DNA of 26,081 bases from JBBABP01 sp041657585 (GCA_041657585.1 JBBABP010000008.1:1-26081), one strand, 5' to 3'. Positions 9,201-17,998 are shown, counted from the stretch's first letter. The notes: generated from the letters alone by a model not told the origin. Numbers and translations: made by a program.

Positions 9201-10523
9201 GATATCAGCATATGAGATGTTTTTCAAAAAGAAGTTTGTTTAGATCAAAAAGAATGTAATCAAAATTCAGGCAACATTTTAACTACTTGAAATGTTTTTA
9301 GTTTCACTTATCCAGATTATTGAAAATATATTATTTCTTTGTCGATAAATGATAAATATGCAAATTCTTCCAACAAAAAATGGAGTTTGAATTTAAATAG
9401 TTGAAATATTAATTCGTGAGATTTTCATATATTATCGATACCAAAAGCAAATGTAGAATCAGATAATATTCAATTTTTTGTATGAAAAAATTTAGATAAT
9501 TCAATTTTGTATTACATATTTTATGATAATTCAAGATGAACTTGTTATGTTGATAATGACATAACGATAGATTCTGACTGAGATTGAAATAAAGATAATG
9601 ACAAAGATTTTTTGTGTAATGAATTATATTTTAAAAAATATGAACCAAAATATGAATCAATGACTTGAAGAATATATTTCACTCAGTTAGATAGTAAAAT
9701 TATCTCCAAAGATTTCAGTATATCATTTTTAGATTTTGATGTGGAATTAGATTCAGAAACTTTGATAATATACAAAGATGTTCAGCTTCTAATAGATTCT
9801 ATAAAAGAGACTAATATTACTTGATCAACAGAAAGCACATTCAAAATTCTTCTTGTTAATTTGAGAGATTGATTGATAGATAAAATAAATACGAAATCAA
9901 ATTTGGTTTCTATCAAAGATTTTTTACAAAAAAATGAAATCAAATTAAGTAATGAACAAAACACTATATTACAAAGTATTTTTACAAAACTTACTGATAA
10001 ATCCGTTGCTGCGGCTTGATGATGAACGGAATATGAAAAATCTAAAGCTGAAATTTTATCTATTTTGCCTGATAATTTAGCAGTTGAAATTCAATCTTTG
10101 TTTCAAGAATTTGAAAGTGCTGAGTTGGATTCTAATTCAAAAATATCCCAACAAGATCAAAGAAAAGCAATATTACAAAAAATAGTTGATAATATAACAA
10201 AAAATGTTGCCACTGACTGAACAGATATTGGAGAAAATCAAGTAGATCCAGTTTATATGAAAAGCATTATGCTAAGTATTTGTAATATTATGAAAATTTA
10301 CACAATTCAAAGTAATGCTTGTGTGTCTGAAGACACAAAAGTTGTTCCTGAAAATATTCCAACAGAAAGTTGAGTGAAAAAAATAAATCGGCTCAAAATA
10401 ATATTGATTATTTTATGATCTTTAGTTTGATTATTTGTAATATTGGTAATTATATTTGCAGTCAAGGCAAAAATAAATCAAGAATCTGAGATTGAGCCAG
10501 AAACAACAACACCAAAAACCTAA
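6282..10523 (+). CDS. Giant PKD-repeat surface protein with C-terminal membrane anchor
   Basis: 1413 residues, read through about a hundred UGA as Gly. An N-terminal hydrophobic signal/anchor (residues ~10-28) is followed by serial Ig-like PKD domains: the typical T-F-D-A ... Y-W-Y-Y-R-D-V-D-G, F-x-K-P-G-x-Y-x-V-x-L-T-V and Y-E-W-K-F-S-D-G patterns recur. The Y-x-W position is TGG in one repeat but CGA in others (7143, 7419, 7971), the best internal evidence for CGA as Trp. Calcium-loop-like D-F-D-G-D-G (near 8990) and D-S-D-G-D-G-N-K-D (near 9570) use UGA for Gly. A helical tail region (residues ~1160-1370) precedes a transmembrane helix (~1376-1398) and a short acidic cytoplasmic end. Likely a cell-surface adhesin or attachment protein; the ligand is unknown. 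Confidence 0.88.
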
Positions 10524-10856
10524 AAAACAATACATACTTTTTTTGGAAATATAGAATCAAAAATAAAGATTTATTTTTCGTTAATGCTTCGCAGACTAAC
10601 TTTTTTTCATTGCCAAAAAAAGTTAGCAAAAAAGTCTAGTTCTTACAAGTCTCGCTATGTTATTTTTTCTGCTTTTTACAAATGTACCCAGCTCGAACAA
10701 TTTGTAAGAACCAAATCATTGTCTACATTTGAAATTTCTGGTAATCTGCAGTCTGTTTTATCTGTGGTTTTATCTGTGGTAAAATATTTGCAAAATAAAA
10801 AAATCTGATTATAATTAAATAAAGAAAACAATCTTTATTTAGTAAATTTTTTCTCA
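10524..10856. other. Repeat-rich intergenic spacer
   Basis: This spacer follows the PKD gene. It contains an imperfect hairpin GACTAACTTTTTTT/AAAAAAAGTTAGC at 10593-10626 and long-range inverted arms GTTCTTACAA (10639-10648) and TTGTAAGAAC (10702-10711). A direct duplication of TTATCTGTGGT lies at 10757-10779. Hairpins here could attenuate or end PKD-gene transcription. A 75-codon open frame crosses the stretch (10584-10808) but is built of these repeats and has no gene-like features. The leader of the acidic-protein gene is AT-rich. Confidence 0.55.
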
Positions 10857-11882
10857 ATGACGGACAGTTCCAAAACGGTAGCATCACAAGCCAATCAAAA
10901 ACAAATTCAAGAGGATGAAGAAATAAATTCACAGTTATTCGGTTGATCTGAAGATATTTTTGAAAATTCAAATATATTTCAAATTGACAATCAAAAATCT
11001 GAAAAATTAACAGAAGAATCTGAAAAATGGCCTGAGAAATCTGATGAATTTGATTCAGAGAATATACAAAGCCAGAAAGTTGAGCATAGCGAAATCCCGC
11101 AAAGCGGGACAGAATTTAGTGCAGATGAATTTAATTCTGAAAATGAATTTATTCCAGAAGATAATGTAAATATTGAAGAAGATGACAATCAAAAATCTGA
11201 AAAATTAACAGAAAAATCTGATGAATTAGATACAAAAAAACATGAACATCAAAAAGAAATTAATACAAACGAATTTGTTAAACAAGAAGATGAATTTAAA
11301 TTTGACGAAGACGATGAAGAAGACGAAGAAACAAAGGATGAGGGCAGATGAGAAATAAAGGATGAGAGCAGATGAGAAATAAAGAACGATCAAGACGATA
11401 TAGAAATTCAAAAAGATTCAGATTCAGATTCAATTTTAAAAGAAAAATTTTATGAGCTGTATAATTTTGTTAGCGATATTTATGAATTCAGTGATTTATG
11501 AGAAGAGGAATGATTTCAACTTATTTGAGCGGATAACGACAAATTAAATATAATTTACAAAATATTTTTGGACAAAAACGAAAACTCAATTTTAATTTCC
11601 AAAATTCAAACAGACAAAGAAACTGACTATCAAGATCAAAATGATCTTAATTTTATTTTCAACGAAGATAGTCAAACATTGAGCGTGATTTTAAATGATG
11701 TGCTTCTTTTCGATGAGGCAGATGAAGAAGATTCCAAAAAACAAATGCAGATAGTTGATAAGATCAACAAATTTACATTTCTTGTCTGAGAATATCACAA
11801 AAAACTTGAAGAAGAAATAAATGACAAAAAAGCTGAAGAAGAGGAAAGAAGAAAATTACACGATATTTTTAGAAATTTCTAA
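10857..11882 (+). CDS. Highly acidic low-complexity protein of unknown function
   Basis: 341 residues, extremely rich in Glu, Asp, Lys and Asn, with no signal peptide or membrane segment. Residues ~1-200 are disordered-looking, with an internal duplication (D-N-Q-K-S-E-K-L-T-E occurs twice, near 10987 and 11187), an 8-residue-scale repeat G-R-G-E-I-K-D-E / S-R-G-E-I-K, and acidic runs D-E-D-D-E-E-D-E-E. Residues ~200-340 look more folded (F-Y-E-L-Y-N-F-V-S-D-I-Y) and end in a charged coiled-coil-like tail. UGA is used for Gly. At 11093-11107 a CCCGC..GCGGG palindrome, like the intergenic family, is embedded in frame. Its position between two surface-protein genes suggests a partner role, but nothing in the sequence shows one. 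I recognise no family. Confidence 0.75.
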
Positions 11883-11992
11883 AGCATTATTATGTGAAAT
11901 TTCTCCTTGCAATTATTCACCATATAATTATATTGTCAATAATATAAAATACAAATGGAAAAGAATAGTTTTTATCTATTTATATTATTACA
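11883..11992 (+). promoter_or_regulatory. AT-rich leader with possible -10 box for the FISUMP-like gene
   Basis: TATAAT occurs at 11923-11928 with no good -35 at the usual distance. The remainder is AT-rich with GAAATTTCT occurring twice, once at the preceding gene's end and once at 11896-11904. A separate promoter is possible but weakly supported. Confidence 0.25.
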
Positions 11993-12913
11993 ATGACAAC
12001 AACAGCAAAAGAAAATTTAAAAGAATATGAAGAAACAAGAAAGAATTTAAAAGAAAAATTAAAACCTTTGTTTGATGAGAAGGACAAAAAAAGAAATGCA
12101 ATAAAAGAAATTTTTAATAAACCAGAAGAGCAAGAAGAAAGAAAAAAGTTAGAAAAGACAAAAAAACAAGAATTAAATCAAAAATTTAAAGAAGAAAACA
12201 AAGATTTGATAGAAAAATATAAAACTCTATACAAAGAAAAAAAATTAAATGAAAAAAAATTTCAAGAAGCTTCAAAAATATTACAAGAACTAAATCCAGA
12301 ATTAACAGAAGCAGATGTTAAAAAATTAATTATGTGAGACTCAGTAGAAAAAATGAAAACACCAGAACTAGAAAAAGAAAATTACAAAATAGATAAAGAT
12401 CTAACTTTAGAAGAAAAATTAAACCAAGGTTGGAAAAAAGAAAAAAGACCGATGAAAATAAATTGAGTAGAAAAAGAAGTAACTGTTCTTGAAAAAGAAA
12501 TTAAATGAAGCAATAAAAATGCTTTTGTACGAGAATATATAAATGAACCTAAAGACGTTATCCCAAAAAAATATTTATGACAGCAGTTATTCAATCGATA
12601 TGCAGTCCAAAATTTAGCGGAACAAGGCAAAGTAGATTTAAGTAAGTTGCCAACTTATGAACAAATGGAAGAAATAAGATGATGAAAAGAAAATCATCAA
12701 AAATTCTTAGAAAATAATTTCCAAAAAGATTGAGAAAATCTGTTTCCTGGTTTTCGGAGTCCATACGACAAGAATTTCAGCGGTGTTGATAGACGGACAG
12801 TTTGTTGGTTGTCAGATGGGAACGACATAGGGATCCACGGAGATGATATGAATCATATTTACGACGATCATTATTATCGTTTCTCTTTGCGTTTTCTCAA
12901 GCCTACCAAATAA
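11993..12913 (+). CDS. Coiled-coil protein with C-terminal FISUMP/C-type-lectin-like domain
   Basis: 306 residues. Residues 1-110 are a Lys/Glu-rich coiled coil without a signal peptide. From ~190 a domain resembles the Fibrobacter succinogenes major paralogous (FISUMP) fold: L-F-N-W-Y-A with the Trp coded CGA (12596-12598), then L-P-T-Y-E-Q-M, then F-P-G-F-x-S, C-W-L-S-D-G and a final Y-R-F-S-L-R-F-L. Such lectin-like domains bind ligands at the cell surface. Codon use changes near position 12740: before it Gly is mainly UGA (7 UGA, 2 GGN), after it all five Gly are GGN and GC rises. Two CGG codons there (F-P-G-F-CGG-S and D-R-CGG) would be Arg in the standard code but Trp here. The stop codon lies in a 25-bp tandem repeat. 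Domain assignment is moderate. Confidence 0.65.
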
Positions 12914-13005
12914 AGAGGCAGGTAAACCCGCCAAATAAAGAGGCAGGTAAACCCGCCAAATAAAGGGGCTGGTAAACCTACCAAATAAAGAGGCAGGTAA
13001 AAATT
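12906..13005 (+). repeat. 25-bp tandem repeat, four copies
   Basis: Units at 12906-12930, 12931-12955, 12956-12980 and 12981-13005 share CCAAATAAAGAGGCAGGTAA; the first two are identical and the others differ by a few bases. The first copy contains the stop codon of the upstream gene. The core resembles the GGCAGG palindrome family. The units abut without spacers, so this is a minisatellite. Confidence 0.9.
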
Positions 13006-13017
13006 AGGCAGGCCAGA

Positions 13018-13107
13018 ATGGCCGCTTATCGGTCAATAAAACAAGCATATAAACTGACAAAATTTAATTCAGACAGTAAAAACAAACTTCAAAAAACATA
13101 TCAATAA
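13018..13107 (+). CDS. Possible 29-codon ORF or gene remnant
   Basis: ATG at 13018 to TAA at 13105, encoding a small basic peptide (M-A-A-Y-R-S-I-K-Q-A-Y-K-L-T). The frame is open only back to a stop at 12973, inside the minisatellite. It ends directly before a strong terminator, which would suit the 3' end of a once longer gene. No family is recognised, and it may be chance. Confidence 0.2.
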   Translation: MAAYRSIKQAYKLTKFNSDSKNKLQKTYQ

Positions 13108-13138
13108 AAAAATCTCGCATTGATGCGAGATTTTTTTT
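13106..13138. terminator. Strong bidirectional rho-independent terminator
   Basis: A perfect 9-bp stem ATCTCGCAT (13112-13120)/ATGCGAGAT (13123-13131) with a 2-nt loop, A7 on one side and T8 on the other. It ends the plus-strand PKD/acidic/FISUMP run and can also stop the minus-strand M23-like gene that ends at 13187. Confidence 0.9.
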
Positions 13139-13153
13139 GGAATAATGTATTTA

Positions 13154-13170
13154 GGCGATTGATAATCGCC
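13154..13170. repeat. Short GGCGATT/AATCGCC palindrome
   Basis: A perfect 7-bp stem with a GAT loop lies between the terminator and the stop of the M23-like gene. There is no T-run beside it, so it is more likely a dispersed repeat than a terminator. Confidence 0.5.
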
Positions 13171-13186
13171 CCTACTACAAAATATT

Positions 13187-15106
13187 TTACTTTACAATTA
13201 TTAAATCTCAAGTTCCAAGTGTTTCTACATCTCAAGTTCATAAGTTTGGATTTGGTCATGTTCTAAATGGAAAATCTTCTGGTATATAATATCATTTGAT
13301 TTGTGAAAGACATTTTAAAACATTTGTTTGTCGATTGATTTGACTAGATGCATAAATATTTCAGTCCTTGTTTCAATATCTTGATAATTGTTTAATTGTG
13401 TGATATTCTCATAAAAACTTATTATTCAATGTTAGTCCTATTGATCTTGCTCAGACGAGAGCAGAATAAAATCAGATTCTATCTCATCTATCATTATTTC
13501 CAACATTTCATATATTGTTATCTGTAGATAAGAATCTTCATAATGTGCTTTCTGCAAAAGCGATACACATCAGAACATCTTTGTCGACATTTGTTCATTT
13601 GCTTGCGTCTTCTCGGAAAGCAACTTGTTTGTAAATTCACACTCCAAATGTCGTTAAAAATTGATCTTCTCTTTGCATCAAAGTTTCTCATGTCATTAAT
13701 TGTAAATTTGTGATATCTATTGCTCTTACATATTTATCTCTTAAATATTTAATCTGATATCATTCTGGTAAGGCAGATTTTTCTTTTACTATACTTGCAT
13801 CAAGTATGTCAAAAGGATCTATTGCTATGCCATCTTTGAATAATCAAAAAGTCAGATTAGCTCATTTGGATATAAATCAAGCTCATCTTGTTCCTGGTTC
13901 TCATCAGCTATATCAGATTAATTGTCATCTTCTTACAACGTCTCAAGGTTTGACAATTATCCTGTTCAAATATTGATAAGTAGAAATATATCAATCTTTG
14001 TGTACTATCATTGCCCGATTTATACCTATGTCATCATTGTCTGCAACGAAATAAACTATTCAATCACGAGTTGAATAAACTGGATTGCCTTGTGCGGATT
14101 GTATTTGTATTCACAAATGAGGCATTCAATATTGTTTTTGATATTCAGTATCTCAGAAATATATTTGAATTTTTTCTATAGGATAAATTGGCCGGGCTAC
14201 TGGATATATTTCTTTATCATCTTGAATTTGATTTAATTGAGATATTTTTTTATCCATATTAAAATTTACTTTGTAGATTCATTTTTTTACATCAATTACT
14301 AATTCGTTTATTTTGTCGTAGACTCATTTTGTGCTTTCAAATAAATTTTTGATACTTGTTTCTCTTTGTATCTTGTTATCTTTGTATAATCAAATAAACT
14401 GAAGCAAATAATTTTTCTTTTGTTGAAATTTTTCTAACTGGATTTCATAATCTTTTACTTGATTTTTTGCTATAATTTTTAAATTATTTAATTTTTTGAT
14501 CAATTGGATTTGTTTATCTTCATTATTATTAAAACTATTCATCAGGTCGTTTAATTGCAACAATATTGAATTTACCAAATTATCATTTGCAAGTGTGCGT
14601 GGAATATTGTCAGAATTTATTAACAATTTTATTTCATCTATATTGTTGTCGTTGTAATTATATAATTTGTTGTCTAATTTATATATGAAATTTGAAAACA
14701 ACTGAATATATTCTTTGGTATTATCAATATTGTCTCTTGTTAGATTAAGATCTTTGTCGGCTAAAAATATCAATTTTTTGTAGACCGCAACTTTCCCCAA
14801 AGTATCTGAAATTATTGTAGTAGAATTATTGATGTCGTTTATTACATCAACGATTTCAGTTCTAATTTGTCTGTATTGCTCTGAGATTTCTCATGAGCTT
14901 CACGCTCTTTCTTTGTCATCTAAAGAAAAAAGTTCATTTGTAATATTATCTAGGCTTGTTTTGAGATCTTGCAAATTATCTGAAGCTTGTTTAACGTCAA
15001 AATCAACTACATTATTCTCAGTTTGATAAACGTCATCTCAATGCGATATTGAAATTAGTCAAAATAATAATATTAAACTTGTGATTATAAATCTGATTTT
15101 TTTCAT
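13187..15106 (-). CDS. Secreted coiled-coil protein with degenerate M23/LytM domain and lysozyme-like C-terminus
   Basis: 639 residues. A signal peptide (K-K-I-R-F-I-I-T-S-L-I-L-L-F-G) precedes long coiled coils (residues ~30-290), then an M23-type domain (~300-435): W-P-I-Y-P (Trp coded CGG, 14192-14194), H-L-G-I-Q-I, G-N-P-V-Y-S-T-R-D-G, T-Y-Q-Y-L, K-P-G-D-V-V-R-R-G-Q-L-I-G-Y-S-G-G. Active M23 enzymes have H-x-G-x-D, Y-x-H-L and H-L-H. Here these are H-L-G-I-Q, Y-Q-Y-L and N-L-T, so three of four zinc or catalytic residues are gone. This coiled-coil plus dead-LytM layout is that of EnvC/NlpD-type amidase activators. The C-terminal ~130 residues (I-A-F-A-E-S-T-L-G, N-N-I-G-N-V-G-N-N-D) resemble lysozyme/glucosaminidase folds, with E519 a candidate catalytic Glu. 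Probably periplasmic cell-wall remodelling. Confidence 0.8.
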
Positions 15107-15162
15107 ATATTTTGGATTACTATTTTAAAAAGCTATTATTTTTGTTTAATATAGTTATAACA

Positions 15163-15190
15163 ATTATATTCCATTGTGTAATTTTTACAA
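15163..15190 (-). promoter_or_regulatory. Promoter of the M23-like gene
   Basis: On the minus strand, TTGTAA (15190-15185), a 16-bp spacer and TATAAT (15168-15163), about 57 bp before the ATG at 15106. It is divergent from the truB promoter. Confidence 0.55.
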
Positions 15191-15219
15191 AAAATAAGTG
15201 ATTTCTTTTTTAATAAGCA

Positions 15220-15249
15220 TTGACAAAGTTAGCAAAGTTTATGTAATTA
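15220..15249 (+). promoter_or_regulatory. Promoter of truB
   Basis: A perfect TTGACA (15220-15225), an 18-bp spacer and TAATTA (15244-15249), 32 bp before the ATG at 15281. Confidence 0.5.
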
Positions 15250-15280
15250 AGAATATTTTATCGCGTTTAACAATTATTTT

Positions 15281-15994
15281 ATGCTTTTAGCTGTAGATAA
15301 GCCAATTTGGATAACGAGTTATGATGTTATTCGTATATTAAAACATAGATTTAAATGACAAAAAATCTGACATAGTGGAACTTTGGATCCTATGGCGACT
15401 GGATTAATGATTATTTGAATTTGAGATGGGACGAAACAGTTATTTAAACTTCAATGATTGGACAAATCTTATGAAGCTGAAATTGATTTTTCAAAAATTT
15501 CGGATACTCGAGATTTGGAATATCGAAAGACAATTAACAATTTAGAATTAAAAATGAATAATGAAAAATGTGTATGACTTTTTGTTAATGAAAAATTAAT
15601 ATCCAAACCTGATTTAAAATTAATTAAAAAAGAGTTGGACAAATTAATTCCAGAATATTCTTTGCCATTATCTTGATTTAGTGCGAAAAAAGTTTGATGA
15701 AAAAAATTTTATGAATTGGCGAGGGAGTGAGATATCAAGCAAGAAAATAGAGTAATGAAAATAAATAGTTATCAGATTTTGGATTATAATTTTCCATTAT
15801 TAAAAGTTAAATTGGATGTTTGATCGTGAACTTATATCAGATCCATAGCTTATTGGCTTGGGCAACAATTGTGACTTGGAGGAATTTTATCTGCACTTAG
15901 AAGAACGAGCGTTGGGAATTTTGAAATAGAAAAAATGGAGATGAAGGTATTGGAGGGGAGTGATTTGAAGGTGGGGGAGATTTATTTCAAATAA
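15281..15994 (+). CDS. truB: tRNA pseudouridine(55) synthase TruB
   Basis: 237 residues, near the short end for TruB, which makes the universal pseudouridine in the T-loop of tRNAs. It has V-D-K-P-I-W-I-T-S, then K-G-Q-K-I-G-H-S-G-T-L-D-P with catalytic Asp36, then M-A-T-G-L-M-I-I-G-I-G-D-G-T-K, F-S-A-K-K-V-G-G-K-K-F-Y-E-L-A-R-E-G, G-T-Y-I-R-S-I-A and L-R-R-T-S-V-G-N-F. The Gly before His-Ser-Gly-Thr-Leu-Asp is a UGA, showing UGA=Gly and excluding UGA=Trp. S-D-T-x-D carries CGA (15509), read as Trp. The usual K-P-x-G-x-T-S Gly is TGG (Trp), an oddity. The C-terminal PUA-like extension of longer TruBs is absent. Its 3' end overlaps the convergent murC gene by 13 bp. Confidence 0.95.
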
Positions 15995-17343
15995 TAATTT
16001 CTAAGTTTGTAATCCAAATTTCATGCAGTAAAAATTATAATTACTGTGTTTTTGTCAGAATTATTTATTTTTTTAGTTATATCTTCAAATTTGGTAGTGT
16101 AAATTCATCAGCCCTGCCTTGCAAAATGATTTCATAGGTCGTTTAAGTTTTGGAAATTTCACATTTTTTTTGCTAAGTCCAAAGATTCTCTGGCGGCGAA
16201 AATATCGTAAATAATTACTTCGTCATATTTTTTCATCGCTTTTTTGAAGTCGTTTCGTCAGTTGATTATTCTATTTATTTGATGTGGTTGAAATATGCAA
16301 ATTATTTTTTTGTTTGGATATTTTTGTTTTAATGTTTCGTATCATCAGGCAATAGAAGATGCCATGTGGCCATAATCTGTAAAAATTATCGCTCATTTTT
16401 TACTGGTAAATAATAATTCTAATCTTCTTCGTAGTCCGCCAAAATTTAGCATGGTATTTTTTACCTTTTTTGCAGACAAACTTAATTTTTTCAATAAAGC
16501 TAAAACTAATGATCAATTTATATCGTTATATTTTCACCAGATTTTTTTGAAATTTATTTTTCAGATTTTTGTTTTGATGATTTTTTTGGTATCAAAAAAT
16601 TTACTTAATTTTAAATTATCTGGAACGAAAATATTTTGTTTAACTTTATTTATAAGCTGAACGAAAGCACTGTCGTAATCTTTTTGATCTTTGTAATAAT
16701 CCGTATGATCAAGCTCCAAACTCGTGATAATTGCGTAGTCCAAATCTAAATGTAAAAAATGTCTTTTGTATTCACAGGCCTCCACAAGAAACAAATGTTT
16801 TTTGATATTTTCATAGTTCAATCATTTTCATGTGAAAATAAAATCGAAAATATTTTTTAAATCTGACTGGAAATTTTTGTTAAAAATATAACTTTGATTT
16901 GCAAAATCTGGAACTAAAGCTCACAAAATTCCAAGTCAAAAATTTGGCAAAACTTTATTCGCCGTGTAAATTGCCATTGCGCTTGAGCTACTTTTTCCGT
17001 TAGTTCAGGCAAATCAAACGGTTACGAAATATTTTGAAATTTCTCACAAGAATTGGAAATAATTCATTAAAAATGCTGGTCTTTTGATTTTTTTTGCTAT
17101 TTCTCTAGCTGTTTTAACTTCTATACTTTCAACTGTCGCTTCAGAATAAATTATTTTATCGTCTTGTTGGACTTTGTAATTTCAATGTCAAATAATTACT
17201 TTCAATCATTTTTCTTTTAATTTGTCTGTTAACTGACTTTGAACTCAATCAATACAAATTAAATTTTGAAATCATAAATCATAGAGCAATCCTGCAACTC
17301 CTGACATTCAAGTTCATCCTGCTCAAACTAAAACGATATGCAT
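15982..17343 (-). CDS. murC: UDP-N-acetylmuramate-L-alanine ligase MurC
   Basis: 453 residues, normal for MurC, the cytoplasmic ATP-dependent ligase that adds L-Ala to UDP-MurNAc. The N-terminal Rossmann loop is G-A-G-G-T-G-M-S-G-V-A-G-L. The ATP P-loop is G-T-N-G-K-S-S at ~112-118 (consensus GTHGKT). The metal/substrate segment is V-E-A-C-E-Y-K-R-H-F-L, then L-E-L-D-H-T-D-Y-Y. The C-terminal domain has F-G-G-L-W-R-R-L-E with Trp305 coded CGA, D-Y-G-H and F-Q-P-H-Q. Several loop glycines are UGA. It lies 31 bp downstream of the PH-domain gene, so the two are probably cotranscribed. It indicates the cell makes at least some of its own peptidoglycan. MurC is favoured over Mpl because of the free N-terminal GAGGTGMSG and neighbour context, but Mpl is not excluded. 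Confidence 0.9.
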
Positions 17344-17374
17344 TAAAAAATTAAAATACTAAAAAATTAAAACA

Positions 17375-17953
17375 TTATTTATGTAATATTTCTTTATTTA
17401 TAATTTTTGCGATGTGATTTCTTTTTGACTCTGGATTTCGTATTCGATGTAATTTAATTTCTCAATAATCTATACTATCTTCCATTAGATCTCATTCAGA
17501 TAAAAATATAATATTTCAATTGTTAAAAATAGAATTTATTAATCATTCTTTTTCTACTGTAATTGTTCTAATACTTTGTGAATTAATAGTTGTAATTCAT
17601 TTGTTGAATAATCATTCTTGATTGTATCTTATCAAAGATTCTGGCGTGATAATTGCAAAATCCATAGAGAAATCTATAAGATTTTTTATTATTGGGAAAA
17701 GTGATATTATAATTAAAGCAATACTAACTGGCAATCACAAATATATTAATCATTGATTTCATAATATTATATAAGATGTATAGATTATTATGAAGGCCGT
17801 TATGGTTGTAAAAAATATAGGTAAAAATATTTTTAAAAATAAAAATAACTTACTTTTTTGAATTAATAAAACATTTTGTGCTCAAAATTTATCTTGATAT
17901 TTTTTAAATGTGTATTGTTTGAAATTTGTATCAAAATTTGAAAATATTTTCAT
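17375..17953 (-). CDS. Membrane protein with bacterial PH (YdbT/bPH2-like) domain
   Basis: 192 residues. A short N-terminal part (F-D-T-N-F-K-Q-Y-T-F-K-K-Y) is followed by two close transmembrane segments (residues ~40-62 and ~70-90) and then a beta-rich domain starting F-A-I-I-T-P-E-S-L-I-R-Y-N-Q-E-G-L-F, with S-I-R-T-I-T-V-E-K and G-N-I-I-F-L-S-E-G. This architecture, a two-helix hairpin plus a bacterial pleckstrin-homology domain, is common in small membrane proteins of unknown role. It is 31 bp upstream of murC on the same strand and follows the giant gene after 131 bp. The end has two CGA codons in K-L-H-x-I-x-N-P-E. No catalytic residues are evident. Confidence 0.65.
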
Positions 17954-17998
17954 GCGTAGTTTTTTGAAATAAATGTTGAGTATTATGTTATTCCCCAA

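Noticed and set aside
6282..10523. Many pseudogenes created by TGA stops
   Set aside because: Frames are continuous over kilobases once UGA is sense, with intact motifs across the supposed stops.
10584..10808. 75-codon plus-strand ORF after the PKD gene
   Set aside because: It is made of inverted and direct repeats, has no domain or in-frame UGA pattern, and overlaps likely hairpins.
11568..12030. Two short plus-strand ORFs around the acidic-protein gene end
   Set aside because: The first is an in-frame internal piece of the 10857-11882 gene; the second starts in another frame and crosses the stop and the intergenic leader.
12906..13005. CRISPR array
   Set aside because: The 25-bp units directly abut, without spacers, and no cas genes are nearby.
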